Below, piece by piece: positions 13,495-24,485 of a stretch of 37,138 nt of DNA. The DNA comes from Acidobacteriota bacterium. GTDB lineage: Bacteria; Acidobacteriota; Terriglobia; Bryobacterales; Bryobacteraceae. Position numbers and translations under genes: made by a program. The stretch spans positions 1 through 37,138 of the forward strand of contig JANXSF010000080.1 in assembly GCA_025352795.1 (NCBI GenBank). Reading direction: 5' to 3'. The notes beneath the pieces are model-generated. The model saw nothing but the letters and a program-made list of their open reading frames with translations, made no database searches and had not been told where the DNA came from. The first letter of the stretch is position 1. Each line of letters begins with the position of its first letter.

Positions 13495-15525
13495 ATGACA
13501 GAAATCAGGGTTGAACCCAAATCTCATCGTCGATTAGTAATGTTGTTTTGTGGCCTTCTTGTCTGGGCCGCAATCATCGCCGGAAGATTGATCCAATTGC
13601 AAGTGTTTCAGCACAGCGAATTACGTCGTCAAGCTGAAACGCAACAGATGCAGAAGATGGACGTGAAGGCACCCCGTGGTGCTATTTTCGACCGTAACGG
13701 CCAGGCGCTGGCAATGAGCGTCCCCGGCACTTCGGTATCCATCAACCCCATGCGCATTGCCGATGTGGGGATGGCTGCCGATATCCTCAGCGGAGCTTTA
13801 AATCTGGATCGCACTTTGTTGATGGAAAAGATTTCCACTTACCGTGCGAACAAGAAAGGCTTCCTGCTATTGAAGCGTCATTTGGAACTGGCAGAGCTCA
13901 CCAGAATTCAGGAATATGCCAAGCGACTGGATTACATTGCCTTTCAACAAACCTCCGTTCGACACTATCCGAAAGGCTCGCTGGCCGCGCATTTATTGGG
14001 CGGAGTAAATTTCAAGGAAGAGGGCGATGGTGGTCTGGAACTGGCTCTGGATGAAGAGTTGGAAGGGCAGACAGGCAAGGTGGAACTGCTGCACGACGTG
14101 AAGCAGCGCGGCGTAGATTCTAAGATCTATAGTGAAGCGATGGCCGGCAAAGACATCACTTTATCCATTGATCAGCGCATTCAATTTGTTGCCGAACAAG
14201 TGCTGGAAGCTCACGCCAAAAAGAACGGCACACCAACCGGCAGTGTGGTGGTAATCCGACCCTCAACGGGCGACATTCTGGCCATGGCCAGCTATCCGAA
14301 TTTCAATCCCAATGATTCGTTGGCAGACACCAAAGATCTTAAAGTGATGATGAAGCGCCGGTTGAACCAGGCGGTGGCAGCGCCCTTTGAGCCTGGCTCG
14401 GTGTTCAAAGTAATCACCATGGCGGCAGCCCTGGAACATACCGATTTAACTCCCGGAACTTGGATTTCTTGTGGTGGTGGCAAGATCAATTTATTTGGTC
14501 GGGTCATTCACGATCATGATTCCTACGGTTCGCTTACCATGACCGATGTGCTGGCTAAATCTTCCAACATTGGTGCCATTCAAGTGGGGTTGCGGGTTGG
14601 CGATAAAAACATGTACGACACCATTCGAAAGTTCGGTTTCGGCGCAAAAATCGGTCTTCCTCTTTTCGAAGAGAACGAGGGGAAAGTGCGGCCACTGAGA
14701 CGTTGGCAAAAGAGCTCCATTGGGTCCATTGCCATGGGGCATGAAATTACAACAACCACTGTGCAATTAGCGCAAGCTTGTGCCATTGTGGCCAATCATG
14801 GCCGGTGGGTGAAGCCCCGTTTAGTGATCAAGGCCCAACGGGAAGGCTTAGCACCAGAGGTGATGGTTCCTGAACAAGGCGGTAAAGTGTTGTCACCGGA
14901 AACGGCCATGACTCTGCGCAAAATGATGGAGCAGGTGGTTTTGTCAGGCACTGGCAAGCTGGCCAAAGTGCGTGGTTACAGCATTGGCGGCAAAACCGGT
15001 TCAGCCCAAATTTTCGATTTTGAACACAAAGTCTACACGCATCGCTACAACGCGTCGTTCATGGGCTTTGCTCCTGTAGCCAACCCGGAAGTGGTCGTGA
15101 TCGTCACCTTAAATGGTGCAAGTAAGTTGGCAGGCGCAGTGGCTGCTCCGGCATTTCAGGAAGTAATGGCATCTGTGTTGCGAATCCTGAATGTCCCCAA
15201 AGACGTTCCGATTGATGAGCCCGAGCCGAAGGATATCGCGACCTCACAAAATGATCTTTCTATCGCCGCACTCAGTGGTTCCAATGATTTGTTGAACGAC
15301 GATGAAGAAGATTCGAAGCAAGATGCGGCAAGTGATAATCGTCCGCTGGTCGGACCGGTGGCACCTAATTTCCAAGGGCTATCCAAGCGCGCAGTACTGG
15401 AACAATCCACGGCCAAGGGCATCCGCGTAAGCATGGAAGGTAGCGGCATTGCCCGTAAGCAAATTCCCGCCCCAGGCAAAGTGCTGGCGCAAGGGGAATC
15501 CATCCGTGTGGTCTTCGCCAGATGA
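13495..15525 (+). CDS. ftsI: Septal peptidoglycan transpeptidase FtsI (class B PBP, PBP3)
   Basis: A 676-residue class B penicillin-binding protein that crosslinks septal peptidoglycan with FtsW. Order: short cytoplasmic tail, membrane helix (14-32), PBP dimerisation domain (from VKAPRGAIFDRNGQALAMS, about 57-75), then the transpeptidase with SVFK (302-305, active Ser302), SSN (356-358) and KTG (500-502). A single PASTA-like domain is at about 632-676 (KRAVLEQSTAKGIRVSMEGS to the end), after an acidic linker. The start is ATG 13495, with GGAG six bases upstream, rather than the in-frame GTG at 13480. It ends in an ATGA overlap with murE. Confidence 0.95.
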   Translation: MTEIRVEPKSHRRLVMLFCGLLVWAAIIAGRLIQLQVFQHSELRRQAETQQMQKMDVKAPRGAIFDRNGQALAMSVPGTSVSINPMRIADVGMAADILSGALNLDRTLLMEKISTYRANKKGFLLLKRHLELAELTRIQEYAKRLDYIAFQQTSVRHYPKGSLAAHLLGGVNFKEEGDGGLELALDEELEGQTGKVELLHDVKQRGVDSKIYSEAMAGKDITLSIDQRIQFVAEQVLEAHAKKNGTPTGSVVVIRPSTGDILAMASYPNFNPNDSLADTKDLKVMMKRRLNQAVAAPFEPGSVFKVITMAAALEHTDLTPGTWISCGGGKINLFGRVIHDHDSYGSLTMTDVLAKSSNIGAIQVGLRVGDKNMYDTIRKFGFGAKIGLPLFEENEGKVRPLRRWQKSSIGSIAMGHEITTTTVQLAQACAIVANHGRWVKPRLVIKAQREGLAPEVMVPEQGGKVLSPETAMTLRKMMEQVVLSGTGKLAKVRGYSIGGKTGSAQIFDFEHKVYTHRYNASFMGFAPVANPEVVVIVTLNGASKLAGAVAAPAFQEVMASVLRILNVPKDVPIDEPEPKDIATSQNDLSIAALSGSNDLLNDDEEDSKQDAASDNRPLVGPVAPNFQGLSKRAVLEQSTAKGIRVSMEGSGIARKQIPAPGKVLAQGESIRVVFAR

Positions 15526-17033
15526 TTTCGCTGGCAAATCTTCTACACAATTCCGACGTTATAAGTGGGCTGGATGCAACGGCCAATGAATTACAAGTTA
15601 CTGGGCTGCAATACGACCATCGACTGATTGAACCAGGGAACGTGTTCTGGGCATTTTCCGGGGCTGTTGCCGATGGCCGTAAGTTCGCCAAAGCAGCAGT
15701 GGAGCGGGGCGCGATCGCCATTGTAAGTGACCTTGAGCCACTGGAACCCATAAATATTCCGTGGATTCGCGTTAGTCGCGGGCGCAATGCGTTGGCCATG
15801 GCTTCAGCGGAATTTTATGGGCATCCCGATCAACAAATCGCCATCACCGGAGTTACTGGTACTAACGGAAAGACCACTATTACTTGGATTCTGGATAGTA
15901 TTCTGCGGTTCGCCGGACGCATCACTGCGCTGATTGGAACCGTTGGATATCAGGTTGCGGGCGAGCAGCGCAAGGCAGTGAATACAACTCCAGAATCATT
16001 GGACCTGTTCAAGAGCCTGTCTGAGTTGAAAGCCAAGGGCGGGACGAACATCACCATGGAAGTATCTTCCCACGCGCTGGCCTTGGGTCGCGTTCATGGA
16101 GTGCATTTTCATACGGCTGTCTTCACAAATTTAACTCGCGATCATTTGGATTTCCACGCAAGTATGGAAGAATACTTCGCAGCCAAGAGCAAGTTGTTTG
16201 AAGGCTCCCCTTCCCCTTTATTTGCTGTGATCAACACCGATGACGAATACGGCAAGAAGCTGCGAACAAGTTCGTCTGGAGAAGTTTACAGCTACGGCAT
16301 TCGCTCTGGCGATCTTCGAGCAGAAAATATTGATAGCAGTTTTCATGGCTTACAATTCGATGTCCTGTTCGGGGAACAACGGCATCGTGTGAAATCGTCG
16401 CTGGTAGGTGAGATCAATGTCTATAACCTGCTGGGCGCGATAGGTGCGGCCCGCACGCTTGGAATCGACTGGGAAGTAATTCTGGAGGGCATCCGGCAAA
16501 CAGCGGGTGTTCCCGGTCGCTTTGAGCGTGTCGAGGCCGGCCAACCGTTTTTAGTTGTCGTGGATTACGCCCACACCGACGATGCGCTTCGCAATACCAT
16601 TCGAGTGGCTCGCAAATTATTAGCGGCTAGCGATAAGCCAGGGCGCGTACTTACTCTGTTTGGCTGTGGCGGTGATCGAGATCGAGCCAAGCGTCCGTTG
16701 ATGGGAATGGCTGCGGGCGAATTCAGTGACTTTGTTGTGTTGACTTCAGACAACCCGCGATCGGAGGATCCACTAGCCATCATGAACGATGCGCTGGTGG
16801 GGTTGCGGCGGTTTGATACCAATCACATTGTGGAGCCAGACAGGGCGAAGGCAATTGTGAAAATCCTCAATGAAGCCCAACCAGGGGACATAGTAATTCT
16901 GGCTGGAAAAGGTCACGAGACGTATCAGGTTTTGAAGGACGAAACAATTCCCTTCAGTGACAAAGAGGTTGCCAGTAAGGCTTTGGAACGCAATGGGTAC
17001 AAAATCATCAAAGAAAAAAAGGGTGCAGCATGA
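15522..17033 (+). CDS. murE: UDP-MurNAc-tripeptide synthetase MurE
   Basis: A 503-residue cytoplasmic Mur ligase that adds the third residue of the stem peptide to UDP-MurNAc-L-Ala-D-Glu. The ATP site is GVTGTNGKTT (110-119). The substrate-recognition motif DNPRSEDP (about residue 410) is the meso-diaminopimelate type rather than the lysine type, so a DAP-containing wall is predicted. Other Mur motifs (TMEVSSHALALGR, HLDFH) are intact. ATGA overlaps on both sides (with ftsI and murF) indicate translational coupling. Confidence 0.96.
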   Translation: MISLANLLHNSDVISGLDATANELQVTGLQYDHRLIEPGNVFWAFSGAVADGRKFAKAAVERGAIAIVSDLEPLEPINIPWIRVSRGRNALAMASAEFYGHPDQQIAITGVTGTNGKTTITWILDSILRFAGRITALIGTVGYQVAGEQRKAVNTTPESLDLFKSLSELKAKGGTNITMEVSSHALALGRVHGVHFHTAVFTNLTRDHLDFHASMEEYFAAKSKLFEGSPSPLFAVINTDDEYGKKLRTSSSGEVYSYGIRSGDLRAENIDSSFHGLQFDVLFGEQRHRVKSSLVGEINVYNLLGAIGAARTLGIDWEVILEGIRQTAGVPGRFERVEAGQPFLVVVDYAHTDDALRNTIRVARKLLAASDKPGRVLTLFGCGGDRDRAKRPLMGMAAGEFSDFVVLTSDNPRSEDPLAIMNDALVGLRRFDTNHIVEPDRAKAIVKILNEAQPGDIVILAGKGHETYQVLKDETIPFSDKEVASKALERNGYKIIKEKKGAA

Positions 17034-18376
17034 CGCTAACCCTGCAAGATGCCGCTGCCGCTCTGGGCGTTCCCGCACCCAATGCCAACCTGGCAATTTC
17101 TAATTGGAGTATTGATTCGCGCACAATCGCCGACGGGGCAATGTACTTCGCCCTGGCTGGTGAACATCACGATGGGCACGCTTTTTTGGCTGAAATAGCA
17201 GCCAAAGGTGCGGTTGCAGCCGTTGTGTGCAGCAACACCCCCGACCAATCGGGGTTACATTTCCTGCGCGTGCCCGATACGCTGTGTGCCTTAACGGATT
17301 TGGCCAAGACCACCAGAAGCCGTTTCACAGGCCCCGTAATCGGCGTAACTGGCAGCGCGGGAAAAACGACTACTAAGGATACAATCTGGTCCTTACTATC
17401 GATTGATGGAGTTACTGGCAGAACCGAGGGTAACTTCAACAACCACATTGGTGTGCCACTTACTCTGTTGCGACAGCCGCAAGGTGCCCGAGCCCATGTA
17501 ATTGAACTGGCCATGAACCATGCCGGGGAAATCCGCGACCTTTGTTCAATGGCCAAACCGGATATCGGAGTAGTTACTAACGTGGGTTTTGCACATGTGG
17601 AAAACTTTGTGGGAATCTCTGGCATCGCCGCAGCTAAGCGGGAATTGATTGAGTCGCTACCTGTAAGTGGAGTTGCCGTGTTGAATGCCGACGACCCTTG
17701 GGTAAGTAGGTTTGGCGACAGTCATACTGGCCGTACCATTACTTACGGCATTTCTAACGCTGCTGACGTTCGAGCAGAGGATATTTTTCTCGCTGAGGAT
17801 GGCGTCCAGTTTCGAGTTGGCGAGGTTTCGTTCCAAACAAAAGTTACCGGACGCCATTCCGTTTTGAATATCCTGGCGGGAATTGCAGTGGCTGAGTTAT
17901 TAGGCACATCGCGTGAAAAGTTGAAAGATGTAATTGCCAACCTGGCACCTGGAAAGATGCGCGGCGATCGGGTCTCACATAATGGAATTGAGATTATCAA
18001 CGATTCCTACAACGCCAATCCAGAAGCCATGCGGGCCATGTTAGATGTGCTGGCAGCCAGGCCGGAAAGTCGGAAAATTGCCATATTAGGTGAGATGAAA
18101 GAGCTGGGCCAATGGTCTGCGGACTTGCATCGTGAGGTTGGCGCATATGCTGCTCAACTAGGAATTGATATGCTCATCGGCGTTTGCGGAGCTGCTCGAT
18201 TCCTGGTGGAAGAATCCATTCATCGCGGGATGGGTAAGAACGTCGCACTTTTCTTTGATAGTCCTGAACAAGCCGGAGATAGGTTGAAAGAGTTAGCTCA
18301 ATCCGGTGACGTGATCTTATTCAAAGGGTCACGGGGAACTCGCGTTGAATTAGCAATGGAAAGGTTTTTGTCGTAA
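17030..18376 (+). CDS. murF: UDP-MurNAc-tripeptide-D-alanyl-D-alanine ligase MurF
   Basis: A 448-residue Mur ligase that adds D-Ala-D-Ala to give UDP-MurNAc-pentapeptide. It has the MurF-type P-loop [13 protein letters not shown] (about residues 104-116), [25 protein letters not shown], and the C-terminal [15 protein letters not shown]. The length is normal. It starts in an ATGA overlap with murE, and its TAA stop shares a base with the mraY ATG (TAATG). Confidence 0.96.
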   Translation: MTLTLQDAAAALGVPAPNANLAISNWSIDSRTIADGAMYFALAGEHHDGHAFLAEIAAKGAVAAVVCSNTPDQSGLHFLRVPDTLCALTDLAKTTRSRFTGPVIGVTGSAGKTTTKDTIWSLLSIDGVTGRTEGNFNNHIGVPLTLLRQPQGARAHVIELAMNHAGEIRDLCSMAKPDIGVVTNVGFAHVENFVGISGIAAAKRELIESLPVSGVAVLNADDPWVSRFGDSHTGRTITYGISNAADVRAEDIFLAEDGVQFRVGEVSFQTKVTGRHSVLNILAGIAVAELLGTSREKLKDVIANLAPGKMRGDRVSHNGIEIINDSYNANPEAMRAMLDVLAARPESRKIAILGEMKELGQWSADLHREVGAYAAQLGIDMLIGVCGAARFLVEESIHRGMGKNVALFFDSPEQAGDRLKELAQSGDVILFKGSRGTRVELAMERFLS

Positions 18377-19509
18377 TGTTCTATTGGTTACTTTACGAAC
18401 AGTTATATCGGTACTTCACGCCGTTGCGGCTATTCAGCTACGTGACGTTCCGCACGGCGTTTGCCAGTTTGACGGCGCTGTTTCTTTCCGTGGTATTTGG
18501 ACCCTGGATGATTCGCAAATTGCGCGAGTTTCAAATTGGCCAACACATTCGTGAAGAAGGTCCAAAATCGCACCAAAAGAAAGCAGGGACGCCAACCATG
18601 GGCGGAGTGCTGATCATTTCATCCATCACGATTTCAACGCTTTTGTGGGCAAATTTGACCAATGCGTATGTTTGGGTGGCGCTGTTTGGCTTAGTCGCAT
18701 TTGGGGCAATCGGATTTTTGGACGATTACACAAAAGTCCGCAAGAGCCAAAATCTTGGACTAACTGCCAAGCGCAAAATCATGCTGCAGTTACTCGTAGG
18801 TTCCATGGTAGGCGGCATGCTCTTGATCCTACGCGCCAGAGGGTTGTATGACACATCCATCAACATTCCGTTTTTCAAACAATTCAAACCGAACTTGTTA
18901 ATTGAATCGTTCCTTCAAAGCCCCTGGACCTATCCGCTGGCGTTCATCATTTTCTTTGCCTTCGTACTGTTTGTGCAAGTGGGCGCATCGAACGCTGTGA
19001 ATGTGACGGATGGTTTAGATGGGTTAGCAATCGGGTTGATGATCATCGCCGCCGGTGCCATGACCATGCTGTGTTACGTCAGCGGACAAAGGACTTTCGC
19101 CACTTACTTGGATTTAGCGCGCTTGCCAGGGGCCAGTGAGTTAACCGTATTTTGCGGTGCCATGACTGGCGCTTCCTTGGGATTTCTTTGGTACAACGCA
19201 CATCCGGCTGAAGTATTTATGGGAGATGTAGGGTCGTTAGCATTGGGCGGCGCATTGGGAGTAGTAGCGGTTCTGATCAAGCAGGAGATCCTTTTGGTGT
19301 TTGTGGGTGGCGTGTATGTGATTGAAGCGCTCTCCGTAATCATTCAGGTTGGCAGTTTCAAAATGCGTGGCAAACGGGTGTTCAAAATGGCTCCTTTGCA
19401 CCATCACTTTGAAGCGTTGGGCTGGCCTGAATCGAAGATTATTATTCGGTTCTGGATTTTAGGTTTGGTAATGGCATTGTTCGCACTGACTACTTTGAAG
19501 TTACGGTAA
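18376..19509 (+). CDS. mraY: Phospho-MurNAc-pentapeptide translocase MraY
   Basis: A 377-residue integral membrane enzyme that transfers phospho-MurNAc-pentapeptide to undecaprenyl phosphate, forming lipid I. About ten membrane helices are evident. Active-site motifs: [51 protein letters not shown] and the LHHHFE loop, with a few residues varying from E. coli. The ATG overlaps the murF stop by one base; murD follows with no gap. Confidence 0.97.
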   Translation: MFYWLLYEQLYRYFTPLRLFSYVTFRTAFASLTALFLSVVFGPWMIRKLREFQIGQHIREEGPKSHQKKAGTPTMGGVLIISSITISTLLWANLTNAYVWVALFGLVAFGAIGFLDDYTKVRKSQNLGLTAKRKIMLQLLVGSMVGGMLLILRARGLYDTSINIPFFKQFKPNLLIESFLQSPWTYPLAFIIFFAFVLFVQVGASNAVNVTDGLDGLAIGLMIIAAGAMTMLCYVSGQRTFATYLDLARLPGASELTVFCGAMTGASLGFLWYNAHPAEVFMGDVGSLALGGALGVVAVLIKQEILLVFVGGVYVIEALSVIIQVGSFKMRGKRVFKMAPLHHHFEALGWPESKIIIRFWILGLVMALFALTTLKLR

Positions 19510-20832
19510 ATGGGGAAAGATACGGAATTCCAAGGCAAACGCGTTTTAGTAGTCGGGCTGGGCAAATCGGGCCTGGCGGCGGCGGAATTTCTGCGCGCGC
19601 GCGGAGCCCAGGTAACGTTGGGTGACGAAAAGCCAATGGCAGTACCGCCCACTGGATTTGAATTCACATTGCTGGGTCCGCAGACCAAACCGGATTTCGA
19701 CCTTCTCGTCCAGTCACCCGGTGTGCCTTTGGAAAAGCCATACTTCGAAAAAGCCAGACAGGCAGGCGTGAAAGTAACTGGGGAAGTGGAACTGGCTGCA
19801 CCATTCTTGCGCGGTCCAGTGATTGGTATCACTGGCGCCAATGGTAAAACCACCACTACAACTTGGACAGCATTGATGATGGCAGCGGGTGGAGTAGAGT
19901 GCCAAACAGGCGGAAACATTGGTCGTCCAGTAACTGATATGGTGGAAACATCACGTGAGGATCAGTGGAACATAGTGGAACTGTCCAGCTTCCAACTGGA
20001 GACCATTGAAACATTTTCCGCAAAAATTGCGATAGTGCTGAATATCACGGCAAACCACTTGGATCGGCACCATACAATGGACGCTTATGTTGCGGCCAAG
20101 GCGCGCTTACTGGAAACCCAAAAGCTCGGCAGTGTCGCGGTGCTCAACGCTGACGATCCAGTTACAGCAAAGCTTGCATCCAAAGTGCACGGCGAAATTG
20201 TCTGGTTTAGCAGCACGAACAAACTGGATCACGGATATTGCATTGATGGCGGATGGATCATCCTGGATGGGCAACGTTTAATGCCTCTGGAAAGCTTAGG
20301 AGTTCCTGGACGCCACAACGTAGAAAACTGCATGGCAGCAGCGGCTGCAGCACTTCTGGCAGGGGCATCTCGCGATGGAGTTTGCCAGGCCGCCAATGAC
20401 TTTCATGGTGTGGAACATCGGATTGAATTTGTTCGCCAGCGGCGCGGCGCGCGCTACTACAATGATTCAAAATCAACCACTGCAGAAGCTACTGAAACTG
20501 CCGCTGGGGCCTTTCAAAGCGGCCTTTGGTTGATTCTTGGTGGATCGGATAAAGGGTTACAGTACGGACATCTTTCTGCCGTGTTACGACCCAAAGTAAA
20601 AGGGGTGCTGTTAATTGGTAAGATAGCCCAGTTGCTAGCTAGACAACTAGGTTCAGAACTGCCGATTACGATTTGCGGAACCATGGCTGCGGCAGTGGAA
20701 CATGCCGCGTCCAAAGCCTCCCCAGGCGACGTGGTTTTGCTATCACCAGGAACTGCCAGTTACGACCAGTTCGCCAATTATGAACAGCGCGGAAGAGCCT
20801 TCAAGGAAATCGTCAACGCTTTAGAAGAGTAA
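19510..20832 (+). CDS. murD: UDP-MurNAc-L-alanine-D-glutamate ligase MurD
   Basis: A 440-residue cytoplasmic Mur ligase that adds D-Glu to UDP-MurNAc-L-Ala. It has an N-terminal Rossmann fold (VLVVGLGKSGLAAAEFL), the ATP site GITGANGKTTTTTW (about residues 108-121), ELSSFQLE, NHLDRH, and the MurD motif NDSKSTTAEATETA. It starts immediately after the mraY stop, without an evident strong ribosome-binding site, so reinitiation is likely. Confidence 0.97.
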   Translation: MGKDTEFQGKRVLVVGLGKSGLAAAEFLRARGAQVTLGDEKPMAVPPTGFEFTLLGPQTKPDFDLLVQSPGVPLEKPYFEKARQAGVKVTGEVELAAPFLRGPVIGITGANGKTTTTTWTALMMAAGGVECQTGGNIGRPVTDMVETSREDQWNIVELSSFQLETIETFSAKIAIVLNITANHLDRHHTMDAYVAAKARLLETQKLGSVAVLNADDPVTAKLASKVHGEIVWFSSTNKLDHGYCIDGGWIILDGQRLMPLESLGVPGRHNVENCMAAAAAALLAGASRDGVCQAANDFHGVEHRIEFVRQRRGARYYNDSKSTTAEATETAAGAFQSGLWLILGGSDKGLQYGHLSAVLRPKVKGVLLIGKIAQLLARQLGSELPITICGTMAAAVEHAASKASPGDVVLLSPGTASYDQFANYEQRGRAFKEIVNALEE

Positions 20833-20838
20833 CTTGCC

Positions 20839-21981
20839 ATGACCCACAGACATACAGATCGAGTTTTGTTCTACACCATTCTCTCCATGGTATTTTTCGG
20901 TGTGATTATGGTATTCAGTTCCTCCAGCGCGGTGGCTGAGACCAGATACCGTTTGGAGATGACTCACTTTTTGAAACAGCAACTATGGTGGCTGCTTGTT
21001 TCCATCCCGGTATTAATGATCTTCAAGCGCATCGACTTCCGCAAACTGGAAACTCCGCAATGGGCTTTTGGCACGTTGGGACTGGCCTTGATGTTGCAAG
21101 TGATGGCCTGCATTTTCGATAGGAACACACATCGTTGGGTGAAACTAGGCGGGTTCAACTTACAGCCTTCGGAACTAGCCAAGCCCGCTTTAATTCTCTT
21201 TTTGGCTTACTTTGTAAGTAGAAGAAGTGGAACCATCAATAACCCCAGATACTCCATTGCCCCAGCGGCGTTAGTGATGGGCTTACTCTTCTTTTCTATC
21301 GGCCTGGGCGATCTTGGAACAGCCATCGTCCTTGCAGTAACTGCGGGAGTTCTGTTCTTCGTGGCTGGTTTAAGCTGGCGAGTGGTGGCCTTGGCCGGAG
21401 GGTTATTCCTGCTGGCTGGCACCGCGTTTGTCGCATCAAAGGGCTACCGTGTAGGACGCGTAGTTGGATTTTTAGATCCTGAATTTGTGGTGCTTGACCG
21501 CATGGATCCCAATGGCCACATCAAGAATTATATGAGGCAGGCATCCACATCTGGTGACTATGGGTATCAAGCCAGGCAAGCGAAACTCGCCGTTGGATCA
21601 GGCGGGGTGTTGGGGTTGGGGTTGATGCAAAGTCATCAAAAACTTTCGTTCCTTCCTGAAGCTCAAACCGATTGTATTTTCGCGATTGTTGGGGAAGAGC
21701 TGGGCCTATGGGGAACTACCGGAGTACTTTTAGGCTTCCTGGTAATTCTATGGCGAGGGACACGTCTGTTCTTTGTCGCACCAGATGATTTTGGTCGCTA
21801 CCTTGCCTTGGGAGTAACTGTAAGTATCATTGTGCAGGCGTTCGTCAACATGACCATGGTGTTGGATTTGATTCCCACCAAAGGGATTCCATTACCGATG
21901 ATCAGTTATGGAGGCAGTTCCTTGTTGAGTACTCTGGCATCGTTGGGAATGTTGTTGAGTGTAAGTGAACAATCGGAATGA
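20839..21981 (+). CDS. ftsW: Septal peptidoglycan glycosyltransferase FtsW
   Basis: A 380-residue SEDS-family polytopic membrane protein, the glycan polymerase partner of FtsI. Diagnostic segments: VMVFSSSSAVA near the first helix, RWVKLGGFNLQPSELAKPAL, GLGLMQSHQKLSFLPEAQTD, AIVGEELGLWG and the C-terminal ISYGGSSLLSTLASLGMLL. About ten helices are present, with the large periplasmic loop between helices 7 and 8 in the expected place. Its last four bases overlap the murG start (ATGA). Confidence 0.96.
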   Translation: MTHRHTDRVLFYTILSMVFFGVIMVFSSSSAVAETRYRLEMTHFLKQQLWWLLVSIPVLMIFKRIDFRKLETPQWAFGTLGLALMLQVMACIFDRNTHRWVKLGGFNLQPSELAKPALILFLAYFVSRRSGTINNPRYSIAPAALVMGLLFFSIGLGDLGTAIVLAVTAGVLFFVAGLSWRVVALAGGLFLLAGTAFVASKGYRVGRVVGFLDPEFVVLDRMDPNGHIKNYMRQASTSGDYGYQARQAKLAVGSGGVLGLGLMQSHQKLSFLPEAQTDCIFAIVGEELGLWGTTGVLLGFLVILWRGTRLFFVAPDDFGRYLALGVTVSIIVQAFVNMTMVLDLIPTKGIPLPMISYGGSSLLSTLASLGMLLSVSEQSE

Positions 21982-23057
21982 CAGCACGAACTTTTGTCAT
22001 GGCAGGTGGTGGAACGGGTGGGCATGTGATCCCTGCTTTGGCAGTTGCCGGAGAATTGAAACGGCGTGGCCATAAGGCAATCTTCATTGGCACAAAAAAG
22101 GGACTGGAATCCAAGTTAGTGCCAGAAGCAGGGTTTCGGCTGGATTGGATTGATATTGAAGGCATCAAGGGTTTAGGGTTGGGCGCGGTGTGGCGCGTCG
22201 GCATTAAAATGCCGCAAGCTCTTCAGACAACCAGGAAACTTTTACGGCGGGAAGAAGTGGCCGCAGTGTTCAGCATGGGTGGCTTTGTGGCTGGGCCCAC
22301 AGTGTTGGCCGCCGCCACGTTGGGCGTGCCTGTGGTGGTGATGGAACCCAACGCAATGCCTGGGCTCACCAATCGTAGGATGGCGGGCATGGCTTATCGT
22401 GCACTGGTTGTATTTGAAGAGGCTGGAAAATTCTTTCGCAAGGGAAAGTGGGAAGTTTGCGGATTGCCCGTGCGCGAGGAGTTTTTCCAATTAGCGCCGA
22501 AACCGTTTGGCAATCCATTCACGGTATTGGTAAGTGGGGGCAGTCGCGGTTCACGGACTTTGAACAACGCTTCCCGTGTTGCCTGGCGGCTTGCGCAAGA
22601 AGCAGGCATGGCCGTGCGTTGGATTCATCAATGCGGTGTGGACATGTTTGCGGAACTGGCTGAAGAGTTTCGCCAGGGAAACTATAACGGTAAAGTCACC
22701 GCATTTGTAGACAACATGCCCGCAGCTTTTGCAGAATCGGATGTGATCATTTGTCGTAGTGGCGCAGGTGCTGTAAGCGAGTTGGCGGCAGCAGGAAAGG
22801 CATCGGTGCTGGTTCCCTTCCCTTTTGCTGCTGATCAACATCAATTGAGAAATGCCGAGGCCATGCAACGAGCCGGGGCATCACGATTGGTGCTGGATCA
22901 GGAAATGGATGGCGAGCGGATGCTGGCAGAAATCAAATCGCTAGAGGCAGATGCTGGAACTTTAATAGCAATGGGTGAGGCGGCACGCCGCCTGGCAAAG
23001 CCAGATGCATTAAAACGGGCTTGCGATGTGCTGGAGAATGCCGCCGCAAATGCTTGA
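21978..23057 (+). CDS. murG: UDP-GlcNAc:lipid I N-acetylglucosaminyltransferase MurG
   Basis: A 359-residue GT-B fold peripheral membrane enzyme that adds GlcNAc to lipid I to make lipid II. G-loops: AGGGTGGHVIPALAVAGEL at the N-terminus and LVSGGSRGSRTLN in the second domain. The donor site is CRSGAGAVSELAAAGKASVL, then VPFPFAADQHQLRNAEAM. The length is typical. It is coupled to ftsW by ATGA. murC starts 36 nt later, one of the larger gaps in the cluster. Confidence 0.97.
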   Translation: MTARTFVMAGGGTGGHVIPALAVAGELKRRGHKAIFIGTKKGLESKLVPEAGFRLDWIDIEGIKGLGLGAVWRVGIKMPQALQTTRKLLRREEVAAVFSMGGFVAGPTVLAAATLGVPVVVMEPNAMPGLTNRRMAGMAYRALVVFEEAGKFFRKGKWEVCGLPVREEFFQLAPKPFGNPFTVLVSGGSRGSRTLNNASRVAWRLAQEAGMAVRWIHQCGVDMFAELAEEFRQGNYNGKVTAFVDNMPAAFAESDVIICRSGAGAVSELAAAGKASVLVPFPFAADQHQLRNAEAMQRAGASRLVLDQEMDGERMLAEIKSLEADAGTLIAMGEAARRLAKPDALKRACDVLENAAANA

Positions 23058-23093
23058 CAGGAAAAGGCAAACTGGAAACAATAATAGCTTGTA

Positions 23094-24485
23094 ATGTTTT
23101 TTAAACCACAACACCTGCATTTCACTGGAATCGGCGGCATCGGAATGAGCGGCATCGCCGAGGTGTTGCTTACGCTGGGCTATCAGGTATCAGGCTCTGA
23201 CTTGAAACTATCGCCCACCACTGAACGGCTGACTAAGTTAGGTGCAACTATCTACGAAGGGCATCAGTCGAGTAACATCGGCCAGGCGAAAGTATTAGTG
23301 GTCACTTCCGCCGTGGATGAAAGCAACGCTGAAGTACGGGAGGCCCGCAGGCAGGGCATTCCAGTGATTCCGCGTGGGGAACTGTTAGCTGAATTGATGC
23401 GCTTGAAGTTCGGCATTGCAGTGGCTGGCAGTCATGGAAAAACCAGCACAACGTCAATGGTAGCGGCGATTTTGGGCCATGCCGGATTAGATCCCACCGT
23501 GGTTGTGGGGGGGAAGGTAGCGTCTCTTGGTGGAGCCAATGCACGCCTGGGCAAGAGCGATTTTTTAGTTGTGGAATCTGATGAGAGTGACGGTTCTTTT
23601 TTGAAGCTGGCACCCATTGTGGCCATTGTCACCAACATCGACAAAGAACATATGGATCACTATTCTTCCATTGAAGAGATCCGCCAAGCCTTCCTCGATT
23701 TCGTGAACAAGGTGCCATTTTACGGCGCGGCCATACTGTGCCTTGACAACGAAAACATTCAACAAATTCTGCCCAGTATAAGACGGCGGACCGTTACTTA
23801 CGGCTTTAGTTCGCAAGCCGATTTGAGTATTGTGGAAACCAACTGCCTTCCCTTTCGCAGTGAATTTCACTTACGTTTCAAAGAGACGGAGCTGGGGAAA
23901 TTTGAGATTCGTGCGGCAGGCAGGCATAACGTTTGGAACGCTACAGCTGCCGTTGCGGTTGCTCTAGAATTGGAAGTCCCCCTGGAAACCATTCGAGCAG
24001 GCTTGGCCACTTACGCTGGCGTGGATCGACGATTCCAGTTACGTGGGGAAGCGGCTGGCGTGAAGGTGATTGACGATTACGGGCATCATCCAACGGAGAT
24101 TCGCGCCACCTTGGGCGCAGCCAAACTTTGCCAATTCCGCAAAGTGCATGTGTTGTTTCAACCTCATCGATATACAAGAACGGCGGCATTGATGGATGAT
24201 TTTGCGCGCAGTTTTCATCAAGCCGATTCAGTGATGGTGTTGGATATTTACGCCGCTTCAGAACAACCGATTGAAGGAATATCCGCAGAAACATTGGTGG
24301 AAAAGATTCGCACGTTTGGCCATCGCGGAGTTTCGTATGTCGGCAATATTGACCAGGCGGCAAGAGCGGCAGCGAAGATTGCTGAGCCCGGCGATGCTGT
24401 GATTACACTTGGCGCGGGAAGTATTTGGCAGGCCGGGGACAAGGTTCTATCGCTGTTAAAAGGAGAAGAAGCTCATGGGCGTTAA
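23094..24485 (+). CDS. murC: UDP-MurNAc-L-alanine ligase MurC
   Basis: A 463-residue Mur ligase that attaches L-Ala to UDP-MurNAc, the first stem-peptide step. Motifs: [18 protein letters not shown] at the N-terminus, the P-loop [14 protein letters not shown] (about residues 110-123), [30 protein letters not shown] and [14 protein letters not shown]. Its 3' end overlaps the ftsQ start by 11 nt. The murB gene that commonly follows murC is absent; ftsQ comes directly. Confidence 0.97.
   Translation: MFFKPQHLHFTGIGGIGMSGIAEVLLTLGYQVSGSDLKLSPTTERLTKLGATIYEGHQSSNIGQAKVLVVTSAVDESNAEVREARRQGIPVIPRGELLAELMRLKFGIAVAGSHGKTSTTSMVAAILGHAGLDPTVVVGGKVASLGGANARLGKSDFLVVESDESDGSFLKLAPIVAIVTNIDKEHMDHYSSIEEIRQAFLDFVNKVPFYGAAILCLDNENIQQILPSIRRRTVTYGFSSQADLSIVETNCLPFRSEFHLRFKETELGKFEIRAAGRHNVWNATAAVAVALELEVPLETIRAGLATYAGVDRRFQLRGEAAGVKVIDDYGHHPTEIRATLGAAKLCQFRKVHVLFQPHRYTRTAALMDDFARSFHQADSVMVLDIYAASEQPIEGISAETLVEKIRTFGHRGVSYVGNIDQAARAAAKIAEPGDAVITLGAGSIWQAGDKVLSLLKGEEAHGR

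Noticed and set aside
13260-13514. 84-residue plus-strand frame between ftsL and ftsI
   Set aside because: It is translated through the REPIN-like repeat, has no ribosome-binding site and resembles no protein; the repeat explains the stretch.
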